Notes: generated from the sequence alone by a model not told the origin. A stretch of DNA of 64,000 nucleotides from DATAXV01 sp036272915 (GCA_036272915.1 DATAXV010000197.1:3102-67101); one strand, 5' to 3'; counted from the stretch's first letter, positions 43,037 through 51,602 are shown. Program-made: numbers and translations.

Positions 43037-43599
43037 GACGCCGACCCGAGGAAGTTGCGGAGCAGGTTGTGGCCCTCCCCGGTCAGGATCGACTCGGGGT
43101 GGAACTGCACCCCGTAGGTGGGGTGCGAGCGGTGGCGCAGGCCCATGACCACGCCGTCCTCGGTCCAGGCGCTGACCTCGAGCTCGGGCGGCACCGTGCC
43201 ACGCTCCACGATCAGGGAATGGTAGCGGGTCGCCGAGAACGGATCGGCCAGCCCCTGGAAGGGGGCGCCGCCGTCGTGGTGGATCAGGGAGGTCTTGCCG
43301 TGGACGGGCGGGTTGCGGACGACGTCGGCCCCGAAGACCGCGCCCAGGGCCTGGTTGCCGAGGCAGACGCCGAGGATCGGCATCCGCCCGCTCAGACCGT
43401 CGATGGCGGCCATCGAGATCCCGGCCTGCTGCGGTGTCCCCGGACCCGGCGAGATGACCAGGGCGTCGAAGGCGCTCAGCTCCTCGATCGAGACGGCGTC
43501 GTTGCGGAAGGTGGTTGGCTCGGCGCCCAGCTCGGCCAGGTACTGCACGAGGTTGTAGGTGAAGGAATCGTAGTTGTCGATCACGGCCACGCGGCTCAT
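43033..43599 (-). CDS. trpG: anthranilate synthase component II (glutamine amidotransferase)
   Basis: 188 residues; supplies ammonia from glutamine to TrpE and may also serve p-aminobenzoate synthesis, since no pabA is seen. The class I GATase triad is present: C79 in GVCLGNQ, H167 and E169 in FHPES. The common GVCLGHQ reads GVCLGNQ; the His there is not catalytic. IDNYDSFTYNLVQYLAELGA and SPGPGTP are typical. ATG overlaps the trpE stop (ATGA). Confidence 0.95.
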   Translation of the reverse strand: MSRVAVIDNYDSFTYNLVQYLAELGAEPTTFRNDAVSIEELSAFDALVISPGPGTPQQAGISMAAIDGLSGRMPILGVCLGNQALGAVFGADVVRNPPVHGKTSLIHHDGGAPFQGLADPFSATRYHSLIVERGTVPPELEVSAWTEDGVVMGLRHRSHPTYGVQFHPESILTGEGHNLLRNFLGSAS

Positions 43600-45011
43600 G
43601 GCATCGCCTCCGCGAGCTCGATGGCACGGAACATGGCCCGAGCCTTGTGCAGGGTCTCCTGGAACTCGAAGGCGGGCTCGGAGTCGGCGACCACTCCGGC
43701 CCCGGCCTGGACGTAGGCGACACCGTCGGCGATGACCACGGTCCGCAGGGTGATGGCCATGTCCAGGTTGCCGCCGAAGCTGACGTTGCCGAGGGCGCCG
43801 GAGTAGACGCCCCGCTGCTCCGGCTCCAGCTCGGCGATGATCTCCATCGCCCGGATCTTGGGGGCGCCGGTCACGGTGCCGGCGGGGAAGGCGGCGCGGA
43901 GGGCGTCGAGCGCATCGCAGTCGGGGCTGAGCCGGCCGGTGACGGTCGAGCTCATGTGCATGACGTGCGAGTAGCGCTCCACCGCCATCAGCGGGTCGAC
44001 GTGGACGCTGCCCGGTACCGCCACCCGGCCCACGTCGTTGCGGCCCAGGTCGACCAGCATCACGTGCTCGGCGCGCTCCTTCTCATCCGAGAGGAGCTCC
44101 CGCTCCAGGGCCCCATCGCGGTTCGGGTCCTCGCCCCGCGGCCGTGTGCCGGCCAGGGGGCGGACCGTGACCAGCCCGTCCTCGACCCTGACCAGCACCT
44201 CGGGCGAGGTGCCGACGATGTAGCGTCCCCCGCCCAGGGCCAGGTGGTACATGTACGGCGAGGGGTTGACCCCGCGCAGGCATCGGTAGACGTCGAAGGG
44301 GCGCGCGCCCAGCGGCTTGCTGAAGCGCTGCGAGGGGACGACCTGGAAGGCGTCGCCGGCGAGGATGTACTCGCGCGCGGCGTCGACCATGGCCTCGTAG
44401 GTGCCGCGCTCGACGTTGCTGGCCCAGAGGGCGCCGTTGACCTCGGGCTTGGACAGCGCCGGCGGCCGGTCGGCGGCGAGGCGCCCCTCCATCTCGTCCA
44501 GGCGCCGGGTCGCTTGCTCGTAGGACTCCTCGGCCGGGCGGTGGAGCGTGATCAGGCTGACGCGCTGGGTGACGTGGTCGAAGACGACCAGGTTCTCCGC
44601 CATCATGAAGGCGCTCTCGGCCAGCGGCGGGGCCGCCCCGGCGGGCACCGGCAGCCGCTCGAAGTGGCGCGCCGTCTCGTATCCGAGGTAGCCCACGGCT
44701 CCGCCGATGAATCGGCTCAGGTTGGGGGTCGGCGCGACCCGGGCCGCGGTCGCCCGTCGCAGCGAGCCGAGGGGGTCGCCGGGGTCGAGCTCGAGCGGGC
44801 GGGGCCGGTAGCCGATGAAGGAGTAGCGTCCCAGCCGCTCGCCGCCGAGGACGCTCTCCAACAGGAAACCGGGCTCGTCGGGCTCGCAGAGCAGGGTGTA
44901 GGCGAGGACCGGGGTGAGCATGTCGCCCAGGCGCTCGCGGTGCAGGGGGATGATGTCGCACTCGGCCGCCAGAAGGCGTGCCTCCCCAGGCGACGGGTTG
45001 TCGCCACTCAT
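43596..45011 (-). CDS. trpE: anthranilate synthase component I
   Basis: 471 residues; makes anthranilate from chorismate. Motifs: LLESVLGGERLGRYSFIGY near residue 55 (the LLES tryptophan-feedback element, with Ser), VNPSPYMYHL, GTSPEVLVRV, RPLAGTRPRG, DLGRNDVGRV, GTVTGAPKIRAMEII, and GNLDMAITLRT. First gene of the operon trpE-G-D-C-F-B-A-aroH-aroF. The ATG follows GAGGAGACGAGATGAG. The 143-base upstream gap has no Trp-rich leader peptide; TAGACT at 45073-45078 (minus) may be a -10 box, and the LLES site suggests end-product inhibition as the main control. Confidence 0.97.
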   Translation of the reverse strand: MSGDNPSPGEARLLAAECDIIPLHRERLGDMLTPVLAYTLLCEPDEPGFLLESVLGGERLGRYSFIGYRPRPLELDPGDPLGSLRRATAARVAPTPNLSRFIGGAVGYLGYETARHFERLPVPAGAAPPLAESAFMMAENLVVFDHVTQRVSLITLHRPAEESYEQATRRLDEMEGRLAADRPPALSKPEVNGALWASNVERGTYEAMVDAAREYILAGDAFQVVPSQRFSKPLGARPFDVYRCLRGVNPSPYMYHLALGGGRYIVGTSPEVLVRVEDGLVTVRPLAGTRPRGEDPNRDGALERELLSDEKERAEHVMLVDLGRNDVGRVAVPGSVHVDPLMAVERYSHVMHMSSTVTGRLSPDCDALDALRAAFPAGTVTGAPKIRAMEIIAELEPEQRGVYSGALGNVSFGGNLDMAITLRTVVIADGVAYVQAGAGVVADSEPAFEFQETLHKARAMFRAIELAEAMP

Positions 45012-45154
45012 CTCATCTCGTCTCCTCGTCAACTGGTCTGAACGCCCGGTCCTCTGCGCCGGGCCGCGGTCGAGTCTACCGGCAGACCGGCGGGCGACGT
45101 GGGGGCTCCGCCGCTCCCGGCATCGGTAGGGCGTTCCGGACATCCGCCGGCCGC

Positions 45155-46390
45155 TCAGCCCAGCCGCGCGGCGCGGGCGTGCAGGTAACGCTGCTGAGGG
45201 ACGTTGGTCGTGCGCCGCGCCGCCTCCAGGTAGGAGTCCCGGGCTCCGGCCGGATCGCCGACCATCTCGAGCAGGTGGGCGTGAACGGCGTGGAACCGGT
45301 GGTCCCGGGCGATTCGCTCGTCCGTCTGGAGTCCACCCAGGAGTTCGAGGCCCCGCTCAGGGCCCTGGGCCATGGCCACCGCCACGGCATGGTTCAGGGC
45401 CACCACCGGATTGTCGGACAGGCGCATCAGAAGCGCGTACAGCGCCGCCATCCGCTGCCAGTCGGTCGCGTCCGCGTCCGGCGCCTCATCGTGAACGGCC
45501 GCGATCGCGGCCTGGAGCTGGTACGGCCCAGCCCGACCGCGGGGCAGCGCGTCGTCGATCAGCGCGACGCCCTCCGCGATCTGGTCGGCGTCCCAGAGGC
45601 GGCGGTCCTGCTCGGCCATCGGGACCAGCTCGCCGTATGGCCCGGTCCGCGCCGCCCGGCGCGCGTCGGTCAGCAGCATGAGGGCCAGCAGCCCCGCCAC
45701 CTCGGCGTCGCCGGGCAGGAGGCCGTGCAGCAGGCGGGCCAGCCGGATCGCCTCGGTTGCCAGCTCGGCGCGGTGCAGCTCCGGGCCCAGTGTGCTGGCG
45801 TACCCCTCGTTGAAGATCAGGTAGAGCACGTGGAGCACCGCGGCGAGCCTCTCCGCCCGCTCCGGGCCCGAGGGCATGCGGAAGGGCATGCCAGAGTCCC
45901 TTATGGCCTGTTTGGCGCGGGTGATACGCCGGGTCATCGTCGCCTCCGGCACGAGGAAGGCGCGAGCCACCTCCGTCGTGGTGAGTCCGCCGACGGCCCG
46001 CAGCGTGATGGCGATCTGCGAGGCGGGCGACAGCGACGGGTGGCAGCACATGAGCAGGAGGATGAGGGTGTCGTCGGAATCCGTGGCCGCCAGGTCGGCG
46101 GGCGGGGCCAGCCACTCCTCGGGCAGCATGCGCTCGGCTGCCTCTCTCTCACGCCGCCGGCGAGCCTGCTGGCTGCGGAGCAGGTCGGTCAGCCTGCGCG
46201 ATGCGACCGTGATCAGCCAGGCGCGGGGGTTGGCCGGAACACCCTCCTTCGGCCACTGGGTCGCGGCCGCGAGCAGGGCCTCCTGGGTCGCGTCCTCGGC
46301 GGCGTCGAAGTGCCCGTACCGGCGCACCACCGCGCCGAGGGCCTGCGGCGCCAGCTGGCGGAGCAGGCCCTCGATCTCGGTCTCGGCCAT
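45155..46390 (-). CDS. ECF42-type sigma factor with C-terminal TPR-like extension
   Basis: 411 residues. The N-terminal about 170 residues hold sigma region 2 (AAEDATQEALLAAATQWPKEG, ANPRAWLITVASRRLTDLLRSQ) and region 4 (LRAVGGLTTTEVARAFLVPE followed by ATMTRRITRAKQAIR). A long C-terminal extension follows (DUF6596-like), starting VLYLIFNEGYAST with later LLALMLLTDARRAARTGPYG and NPVVALNHAVAVAMAQGPE. This composition is that of the ECF42 group, whose genes sit with DGPF-motif proteins. Indeed the next gene upstream is one, 8 bases away. No anti-sigma factor is known for the group; the extension is thought to control activity. Confidence 0.93.
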   Translation of the reverse strand: MAETEIEGLLRQLAPQALGAVVRRYGHFDAAEDATQEALLAAATQWPKEGVPANPRAWLITVASRRLTDLLRSQQARRRREREAAERMLPEEWLAPPADLAATDSDDTLILLLMCCHPSLSPASQIAITLRAVGGLTTTEVARAFLVPEATMTRRITRAKQAIRDSGMPFRMPSGPERAERLAAVLHVLYLIFNEGYASTLGPELHRAELATEAIRLARLLHGLLPGDAEVAGLLALMLLTDARRAARTGPYGELVPMAEQDRRLWDADQIAEGVALIDDALPRGRAGPYQLQAAIAAVHDEAPDADATDWQRMAALYALLMRLSDNPVVALNHAVAVAMAQGPERGLELLGGLQTDERIARDHRFHAVHAHLLEMVGDPAGARDSYLEAARRTTNVPQQRYLHARAARLG

Positions 46391-46398
46391 CGGCCCCG

Positions 46399-46815
46399 CT
46401 ACGGCTCCAGCTGGTCCCGGGACTCGGCGATGGGTCGCACGTCCGCGTAGGCGCGCGCCGCCGCCTCCGGGGGCCCCGGGCACGCGGACAGCCTGGCCGC
46501 GATCGCGGTCGCCCGGTCGAAGCTCTGGCACTCCACGATCCAGTAGCCGGCAAGGACCTCGGTGGTCTCGGCGAACGGGCCGTCCGTCACCACCGGGGCA
46601 CCGGCTCTCGTCTGCAGGCGCCTGGTCTGCACCGGGGCGGTGAGGCCGCGCGTCTCCACCAGCTCCTGGGACTCGGTCAGCTCCCGATTGAACGCCTCCA
46701 TGAAGGACCCCATCGCCGCGAAGTCCTGGGGCGACCAGGCACTGTCGCCGGTCGGATTGCCAGCCATCGCGTCGTAGTCCTGCTGTGAGGCATAGGTCAG
46801 GATCATGTATTTCAT
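46399..46815 (-). CDS. DGPF-motif (YCII-related) protein, ECF42 partner
   Basis: 138 residues. The DGPF motif is present in PVVTDGPFAETTEVLAGYWI, with MKYMILTYASQQDYDAMAG at the N-terminus and FDRATAIAARL after the motif, all typical of the YCII-related DGPF family. Such proteins are targets or partners of ECF42 sigma factors; their activity is unknown. The ATG has GAGGAGACACC upstream. The 248 bases to nudC (46816-47063) hold nothing I can name. Confidence 0.9.
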   Translation of the reverse strand: MKYMILTYASQQDYDAMAGNPTGDSAWSPQDFAAMGSFMEAFNRELTESQELVETRGLTAPVQTRRLQTRAGAPVVTDGPFAETTEVLAGYWIVECQSFDRATAIAARLSACPGPPEAAARAYADVRPIAESRDQLEP

Positions 46816-47063
46816 GGTGTCTCCTCGGGAACGGCACCCCACGGTGCCTCTCGCCGGAAACGTCGGAGCCGGCCTGCCACACCGGACATCGGTCACGGAC
46901 CTGGCCAGTTGACCACGGTAGGTCCCTGACCGCGCCCGATGGCCCGGGCCGGTGTGACCGGCGGAGCGCGGAGGCACTCCCAGAAGTGACGACGGGGATC
47001 GCCCAGGGGTCTGCGGGCCGCCCTGGTCCAGCCTGGGCGCCAGCAGAGGCGACGGGGCGCCGC

Positions 47064-47843
47064 TCAGATGCTGGAGAGGAAGCGATCGATCAGCTGGCCG
47101 GCGATCGTGTACGGCGGCGGGCGCCGCTCGGGCAGCTGGTCGTAGGGGTACCAGCTCGCCTCGCTCAGCTCCGACTCCTGGATGACGATGTCGCCGCTCT
47201 TGTAGGTGGCGAAGAAGCCGCACATCAGCTGGCTCGGGAAAGGCCAGGGCTGGCTGCTCTGGTAGCGGGGGTTCTCGACCTCGACGCCGACCTCCTCGAG
47301 CAGCTCCCGGCGCACCGCGTGCTCCAGCGTCTCCCCCACCTCGACGAATCCGGCCAGCAGCGAGAAGAAGCCGGGCCGGCCGGAGCGGATGTTGCGGGCG
47401 AGGAGGATGTCCGTCCCCCGATGGACGAGCATGATCACGCAGGGGTTGATCCGGGGGAAGAAGAGGGCCCCGCAGTTGGGGCAGTGCCTGGCCAACTCCT
47501 CGGGATGACGCACGGTGCGGGCAGCGCAGCGGCCGCAGAAGGCGTGGGAATGGTGCCACTCGAGCAGCTGCGAGGCGCGCGAGGCGAGGGAGATGAGATC
47601 GGCGTCGGCCCGGGCCAGGACATCGCGCAGGCCGAGCGCGCTCAGGCCCTCCGGAACCTGCTCGAGCTCGATCAGCGAGGCCAGGCTGCCGTCCCGGCTG
47701 CCAACCTCGATGGGGTCGCCAGCTAGGTCGAGGAGAGGGCCCAGCCGGGGAAGCTCAAGACGCTCCGGATCTTGGAAGAGGAGCATGCCCTCGGAGAAGG
47801 CGAGAGCGATCGCATCGTCCGCACCGATGGGCTCAGATGTCAC
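47064..47843 (-). CDS. nudC: NADH pyrophosphatase NudC (NAD-capped RNA decapping)
   Basis: 259 residues. Order of domains as in NudC: N-terminal beta region, a zinc ribbon with four Cys (HAFCGRCAARTVRH, HCPNCGALFFPR), then the Nudix domain with the box GFVEVGETLEHAVRRELLEEVGV (G-x5-E-x7-REUxEExGU). The SQPWPFPSQLMCGF motif behind it is diagnostic for the NADH/NAD-RNA clade. Cleaves NADH to NMNH and AMP and removes NAD caps from RNA. A GTG start at 47843 preceded by ATGGAGGA. Confidence 0.96.
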   Translation of the reverse strand: MTSEPIGADDAIALAFSEGMLLFQDPERLELPRLGPLLDLAGDPIEVGSRDGSLASLIELEQVPEGLSALGLRDVLARADADLISLASRASQLLEWHHSHAFCGRCAARTVRHPEELARHCPNCGALFFPRINPCVIMLVHRGTDILLARNIRSGRPGFFSLLAGFVEVGETLEHAVRRELLEEVGVEVENPRYQSSQPWPFPSQLMCGFFATYKSGDIVIQESELSEASWYPYDQLPERRPPPYTIAGQLIDRFLSSI

Positions 47844-47991
47844 TCCTCCATCATGCCGCTCGCGCCACTCTCACGTCCCCGGGCGCGCCTTGCGGGAGCC
47901 CAGCCCGCTCCTCGGAGTCGGCTGAGGGGAGGCTCCGCGAGCACGGCGGCTGCGGGTCGCCCCACGGGTCCTAACTGCAAACACCCACTGT

Positions 47992-48036
47992 ATGGAACAT
48001 CCATCGATGGAACATCCATCGATGGAACATCCACGG
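47992..48036. repeat. three tandem 15-bp repeats
   Basis: Three head-to-tail copies of ATGGAACATCCATCG at 47992-48006, 48007-48021 and 48022-48036; the third ends CCACGG. Neighbouring copies form the near palindrome CGATGGA-ACA-TCCATCG, so each junction can fold into a 7-bp hairpin. The unit length is a multiple of three, so both strands are open across it (plus strand MEHPS repeated). It lies exactly before the truncated ATPase remnant and could be a replication-slippage product at an old breakpoint or a binding-site array. Confidence 0.8.
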
Positions 48037-48513
48037 GCGAGTGTATGGTGGCTGCCTTTGCTCGAGCGCGGGCGCAAGGGAGTGGTGCTCGACCGGATCA
48101 TGAGCGATTGGCCCGACTACGCAGGGCGCGCGATCGAGCCGCTGGCCAGGGACGCGATCGAGAGGCTCCTCCCCGATCCCCGCTTCGGGGACGCGCTCTT
48201 CTACGGTGCCTACTGGAATCGAGTCGGCGACGTCGAGGTCGACCTGATCGGGGTGGCCGACACCGACCGGATCGACAGGCTCGCCTTCGCCGGCTCGATC
48301 AAGTGGCGCCAGCGACAGTCCTTCGACCGGCGCGCGTTCCAGTCGCTGGCCGCCACGGCCGCCCGCGTGCCGGGATTTGGTGCGACAACGCTCCTCGTCG
48401 GCGTTTCGAAGGCCGGCTTCACAGCGCCAGACCTCGACATCGCCCTGGGCCCGTCCGACCTGCTGGCCGCCAGCTGTGGGTCACCGGAGGTCGTCCCCGA
48501 GGCACCTACCTGA
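48037..48513 (+). pseudogene. C-terminal remnant of an AAA ATPase (DUF234/DUF4143-like end)
   Basis: About 158 codons that match only the C-terminal nuclease-fold part of actinobacterial ATP-binding proteins. LPLLERGRKGVVLDRIMSDW is followed by DYAGRAIEPLARDAIERLLP, YGAYWNRVGDVEVDLIGVAD and FAGSIKWRQRQSFDRRAF, then VPGFGATTLLVGVSKAGF. In the intact family these lie after an N-terminal AAA module and a winged-helix region; here the frame begins abruptly next to the 15-bp repeats, and no Walker motif precedes. The open frame reaches back to 47992 through the repeats. A small functional stand-alone protein cannot be excluded. Confidence 0.68.
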
Positions 48514-48728
48514 GCGACCCGCAGCCGAGTCGTCGGACCCCGGCACTCAGGATCTCCGGCCAGCGTGCCCAGGAGAGGGGCGCGGGCGCCCATCAGTGTG
48601 GCGGGGCCAGGTGTCGCTCTCGATCACAGCGCCGCTCAGCGCCTCCGGCGGCGGGTAGGCGCGGAGCGGATAAACTCCAGGCGGGACCGGGTCCCGTTCC
48701 CCCAAGGCACGCACAGGAGGCCCACGCG

Positions 48729-49148
48729 ATGGACGTCCAGACCATCGATCGGGAGTACCAGCAGCTGCAGAACCAGGCCCGGGAGACGACTCGGGTGCTG
48801 CAGGCGCTGGCTGCCAGGCTGACCCAGGCCGCTCAGTCCGGCGACCAGAACGCCAGGGAGTGGCAGCTGGATCTCAGGGAGGTCGCTCTCGCCATCCAGA
48901 GCGAGCAGAGCCAGGTGCAGAACCTGCTCCAGGCGCTGCACGGCTTCGTCGCCAACCAGGCCCAGCAGAGCGGATACGGGCAGCCCGGCTTCGGTGGCCC
49001 TCTCGGCCAGGGCGGCGGCTATGGCGTCGGCCAGGGCGCGGGCCTGATGGGCGCGCTCGGCGGCTTCATGAACTCCGGGTTCGGCCGGGCCATCGAGATG
49101 GGCGCCGGCTTCGGCATCGGCGACGACCTGATCAACCGGATCTTCTGA
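48729..49148 (+). CDS. coiled-coil protein with Gly-rich tail
   Basis: 139 residues, not recognised. Residues 1-75 are a predicted amphipathic coiled coil rich in Gln (TIDREYQQLQNQARETTRVL, then EVALAIQSEQSQVQNLLQAL). From about residue 80 follows a Gly/Gln/Tyr segment (QSGYGQPGFGGPLGQGGGYG), and the end is hydrophobic, Gly-rich (GLMGALGGFMNSGFGRAIEM), glycine-zipper-like, finishing GDDLINRIF. The ATG has GGAGGCCCACGCG upstream. The architecture suggests self-association, possibly at a membrane, but no function can be named. The 215 bases before it (48514-48728) contain no gene. Confidence 0.7.
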   Translation: MDVQTIDREYQQLQNQARETTRVLQALAARLTQAAQSGDQNAREWQLDLREVALAIQSEQSQVQNLLQALHGFVANQAQQSGYGQPGFGGPLGQGGGYGVGQGAGLMGALGGFMNSGFGRAIEMGAGFGIGDDLINRIF

Positions 49149-49202
49149 GCGCGCGCTCCCGGGAGCGCGCCGCCGGCCGCCGGGCGTGTCAGCATTCAAC
49201 TC

Positions 49203-50165
49203 GTGCGCATCGTCGTCCTCGGCGGCACCCGATTCATCGGTCGCGCCGTCGTCGAGGAGCTGTCGGCCAGGGAGCACGAGGTGGTCGTCGTGCACCGCGG
49301 GCGGACCGAGCCCCAGGACCTGGTCGAGGTCGAGCACATGCACGTGGACCGCGCCGAGCTGCGCGACCACGCCGCCGACCTGGCCGCGTTGCGCCCCGAC
49401 GCCGTCGTCGACGCCCGGGCCCTGACCCGGGCCGACGCCGAGGCGGCGGTGGCGGCGCTGCCCGACGTGCCCCTCGTCGCCCTCTCCAGCGTCGACGTCT
49501 ACCTCGCCTTCGGCGAGCTGATGGTCGGCAAGGGCGGGCAGCCGGTCCCCATCGACGAGCAGTCGCCGGTGCGGCGCGACCGGTATCCCTATCGCGGCCG
49601 CGGGCCCGACTACGACGACTACGAGAAGCTCGACGTGGAGGAGGTCTACGGCCGGCGCCAGGCCGCCATCTTCCGCCTGCCCGTGGTCTTCGGGCCCCAC
49701 GACGGCCAGCGCCGCGAGGAGTTCATGCTCAAGCGCGTCCGCCACGCGCGGGAGCGCATCCCCTTCGGTGCCGGGACCTGGCTCTGCAGCCGCGTCCACG
49801 CCGCCGACGTCGCCTCCGCCGTGCGCCTCGCCCTGGAGGCGCCGGGCACCTCGGGCATCTTCAACCTGGCCCCGGCCAAGACCCTGACCATCCGGCAGTG
49901 GGCCGACGCCATCCTCACCGCCGCCGGGCACACCGCCGAGCTGGTCCGGGTCCCGGACGCGGCCCTGCCCGAGGACCTGGGGCTGACCGCGGACCAGCCC
50001 CAGCACCTCCTGCTCTCCGCGGACCGCGCGATCCGCGCCCTGGGCTGGCGGCCGGGAGACCTGGGGGAGCGCATCGCCGACTCCGTCGCCTGGCACATGA
50101 AGCACCCGCCCAAGGGCATCGAGCACGCCCTCACCGACGACGACCAGGCCCTGGGCGCGGCCTGA
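49203..50165 (+). CDS. NAD-dependent epimerase/dehydratase family protein
   Basis: 320-residue extended-type SDR. The cofactor motif is GGTRFIGRAV (residues 7-16) with VHRGR after strand 2, suggesting NADP(H). SSVDVYLAFGE carries the catalytic Ser. The usual YxxxK is not present in canonical spacing: the sequence is YDDYEKLDVEEVYG, with Tyr at -5 and -2 from the Lys, a pattern seen in a subgroup of epimerases with YDKxxVE-like motifs. VFGPHDGQR and RVHAADVASAV are typical later blocks. The substrate is unknown. GTG start at 49203. Confidence 0.85.
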   Translation: MRIVVLGGTRFIGRAVVEELSAREHEVVVVHRGRTEPQDLVEVEHMHVDRAELRDHAADLAALRPDAVVDARALTRADAEAAVAALPDVPLVALSSVDVYLAFGELMVGKGGQPVPIDEQSPVRRDRYPYRGRGPDYDDYEKLDVEEVYGRRQAAIFRLPVVFGPHDGQRREEFMLKRVRHARERIPFGAGTWLCSRVHAADVASAVRLALEAPGTSGIFNLAPAKTLTIRQWADAILTAAGHTAELVRVPDAALPEDLGLTADQPQHLLLSADRAIRALGWRPGDLGERIADSVAWHMKHPPKGIEHALTDDDQALGAA

Positions 50166-50177
50166 CCGCCGGGCGGG

Positions 50178-51602
50178 TCAATCCTGGGCGGTGCTCATGT
50201 CGAGCGCCGGCTCCACGCCGGACGGCAGCGGCGACACGTACGAGGCGCCCGTGCGCCGGCGAAGGTCGTCCCGAGCCTTCTCGATCACCGAGCCGTCGAG
50301 GAGGACGCCGAGGGCGGTGCCGGCCATCACCTTGGCGGTGTGGACCATGCCCTCGTGGGCGGCGCCGGTCTTCCCCTGGCCGGTCAGCTGCCAGGAGTGG
50401 AAGGGGGTCCCGATGGCGCACGTGGCGCCCCTGGCCTGGACCGTCGGCACGACCCAGCTGACGTCGCCGACGTCGGTCGAGCCGGCACCGCCGGTGCCGG
50501 TCTTCTCCAGGGGCACGATCTGGTCGCAGAGCACCTTCCCCTCGGCGACCGGGATCCCCGGCCGGGCGTAGGCCTGGGCGATGTCCTCGGCCCGCAGCGT
50601 GGCCTGGAACATGGCCGCGATCTCCTGGTCCTCCTCCTCGAAGGCGGGCGGTCCCAGGGCCTCGAAGTTGTCCTGCATGAGCCGCTCCAGGGGATCATTG
50701 CCGATCAGGTTGGAGACGGCGCTGACGACCCGGGTCTCGACGGTGGTCTCGGTCATCAGGGCGGCGCCCTGGGCGATCTTGCGGACCCGCTCGACCAGCG
50801 GCGCCAGCGAGGGCAGGTCGACGGCCCGGATCAGGTAGCGCACCTTGGCGTGGGCCTGGACCACGTTGGGGGCGATGCCGCCGGCGTCGAGCAGGGCGTA
50901 GTGGACCCGGGCGCGGTCGGGCATGTGCTCGCGCATGTAGTTGACGCCGACGTTCATCAGCTCGACGGCGTCGAGGGCGCTGCGGCCGAGGTGGGGCGCG
51001 CCGGCGGCGTGGGCCGCGCGGCCGGTGAAGCTGAAGTCGATCCGGGTGTTGGCCAGCGACTCCGCCTCGGAGACGCCGGAGAAGCACGCCGGGTGCCAGG
51101 AGACGGCGACGTCGACATCGTCGAAGGCCCCGGCCCTGACCATGAAGCCCTTGGCCGCTCCCCCCTCCTCGGCCGGACAGCCGTAGTAGCGCACCCGCCC
51201 CGGCAGCCCGTGAGCGGCGAGGTAGTCCTTGACCGCGGTCGCCGCCAGCAGCGAGCCGGAGCCGAGGAGGTTGTGCCCGCAGCCGTGGCCGTTGCCGGTG
51301 CCCTCGACCAGGCGCGGCTCGGCGACGCCGGCCTGCTGGCTGAGGCCGGGCAGCGCGTCGTACTCGCCGAGGATGGCGACCACCCTGCCCCCCCGACCGG
51401 CCTCACCCATCACCGCGGTGGGGATGCCGGCGATGCCCTTGGTGATCCTGAAGGCCTGGCGCTCGAGCATCGCCACGTGCTCCGCCGACGAGCGGAACTC
51501 GGTGTAGGCGAGCTCGGGCATGTCCCAGATCCGATCGCTCAGCGCCACGAACTCGGCTCGCCTCGCGTCGACCAGCTGCCAGATCTCCTCCCTGGCGTCC
51601 AT
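50178..51602 (-). CDS. M20-family amidohydrolase (p-aminobenzoyl-glutamate hydrolase subunit B-like)
   Basis: 474 residues, co-catalytic zinc amidohydrolase related to AbgB. Motifs: DMPELAYTEFRSSAEHVAML at the N-terminus, GEYDALPGLSQ, GTGNGHGCGHNLLGSGSLLA (metal-binding GHGCGHN), YYGCPAEEGGAAK with the Glu-Glu pair, and SWHPACFSGV. The dimerisation-domain insert holds FTGRAAHAAGAPH (RAAHA, family signature). ATG at 51602 follows CGGAGGAGCGGAG. Likely substrate is an N-acyl amino acid or aminobenzoyl-glutamate-like compound; not certain. The 120 bases before it are gene-free and contain short inverted repeats (51720-51770). Confidence 0.9.
   Translation of the reverse strand: MDAREEIWQLVDARRAEFVALSDRIWDMPELAYTEFRSSAEHVAMLERQAFRITKGIAGIPTAVMGEAGRGGRVVAILGEYDALPGLSQQAGVAEPRLVEGTGNGHGCGHNLLGSGSLLAATAVKDYLAAHGLPGRVRYYGCPAEEGGAAKGFMVRAGAFDDVDVAVSWHPACFSGVSEAESLANTRIDFSFTGRAAHAAGAPHLGRSALDAVELMNVGVNYMREHMPDRARVHYALLDAGGIAPNVVQAHAKVRYLIRAVDLPSLAPLVERVRKIAQGAALMTETTVETRVVSAVSNLIGNDPLERLMQDNFEALGPPAFEEEDQEIAAMFQATLRAEDIAQAYARPGIPVAEGKVLCDQIVPLEKTGTGGAGSTDVGDVSWVVPTVQARGATCAIGTPFHSWQLTGQGKTGAAHEGMVHTAKVMAGTALGVLLDGSVIEKARDDLRRRTGASYVSPLPSGVEPALDMSTAQD

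Noticed and set aside
45012..45154. trp attenuator with leader peptide
   Set aside because: The only upstream frame contains no tryptophan codon and no terminator with T-run is present.
47992..48036. Possible CRISPR array
   Set aside because: Three direct 15-bp units without spacers; no cas genes in the window.
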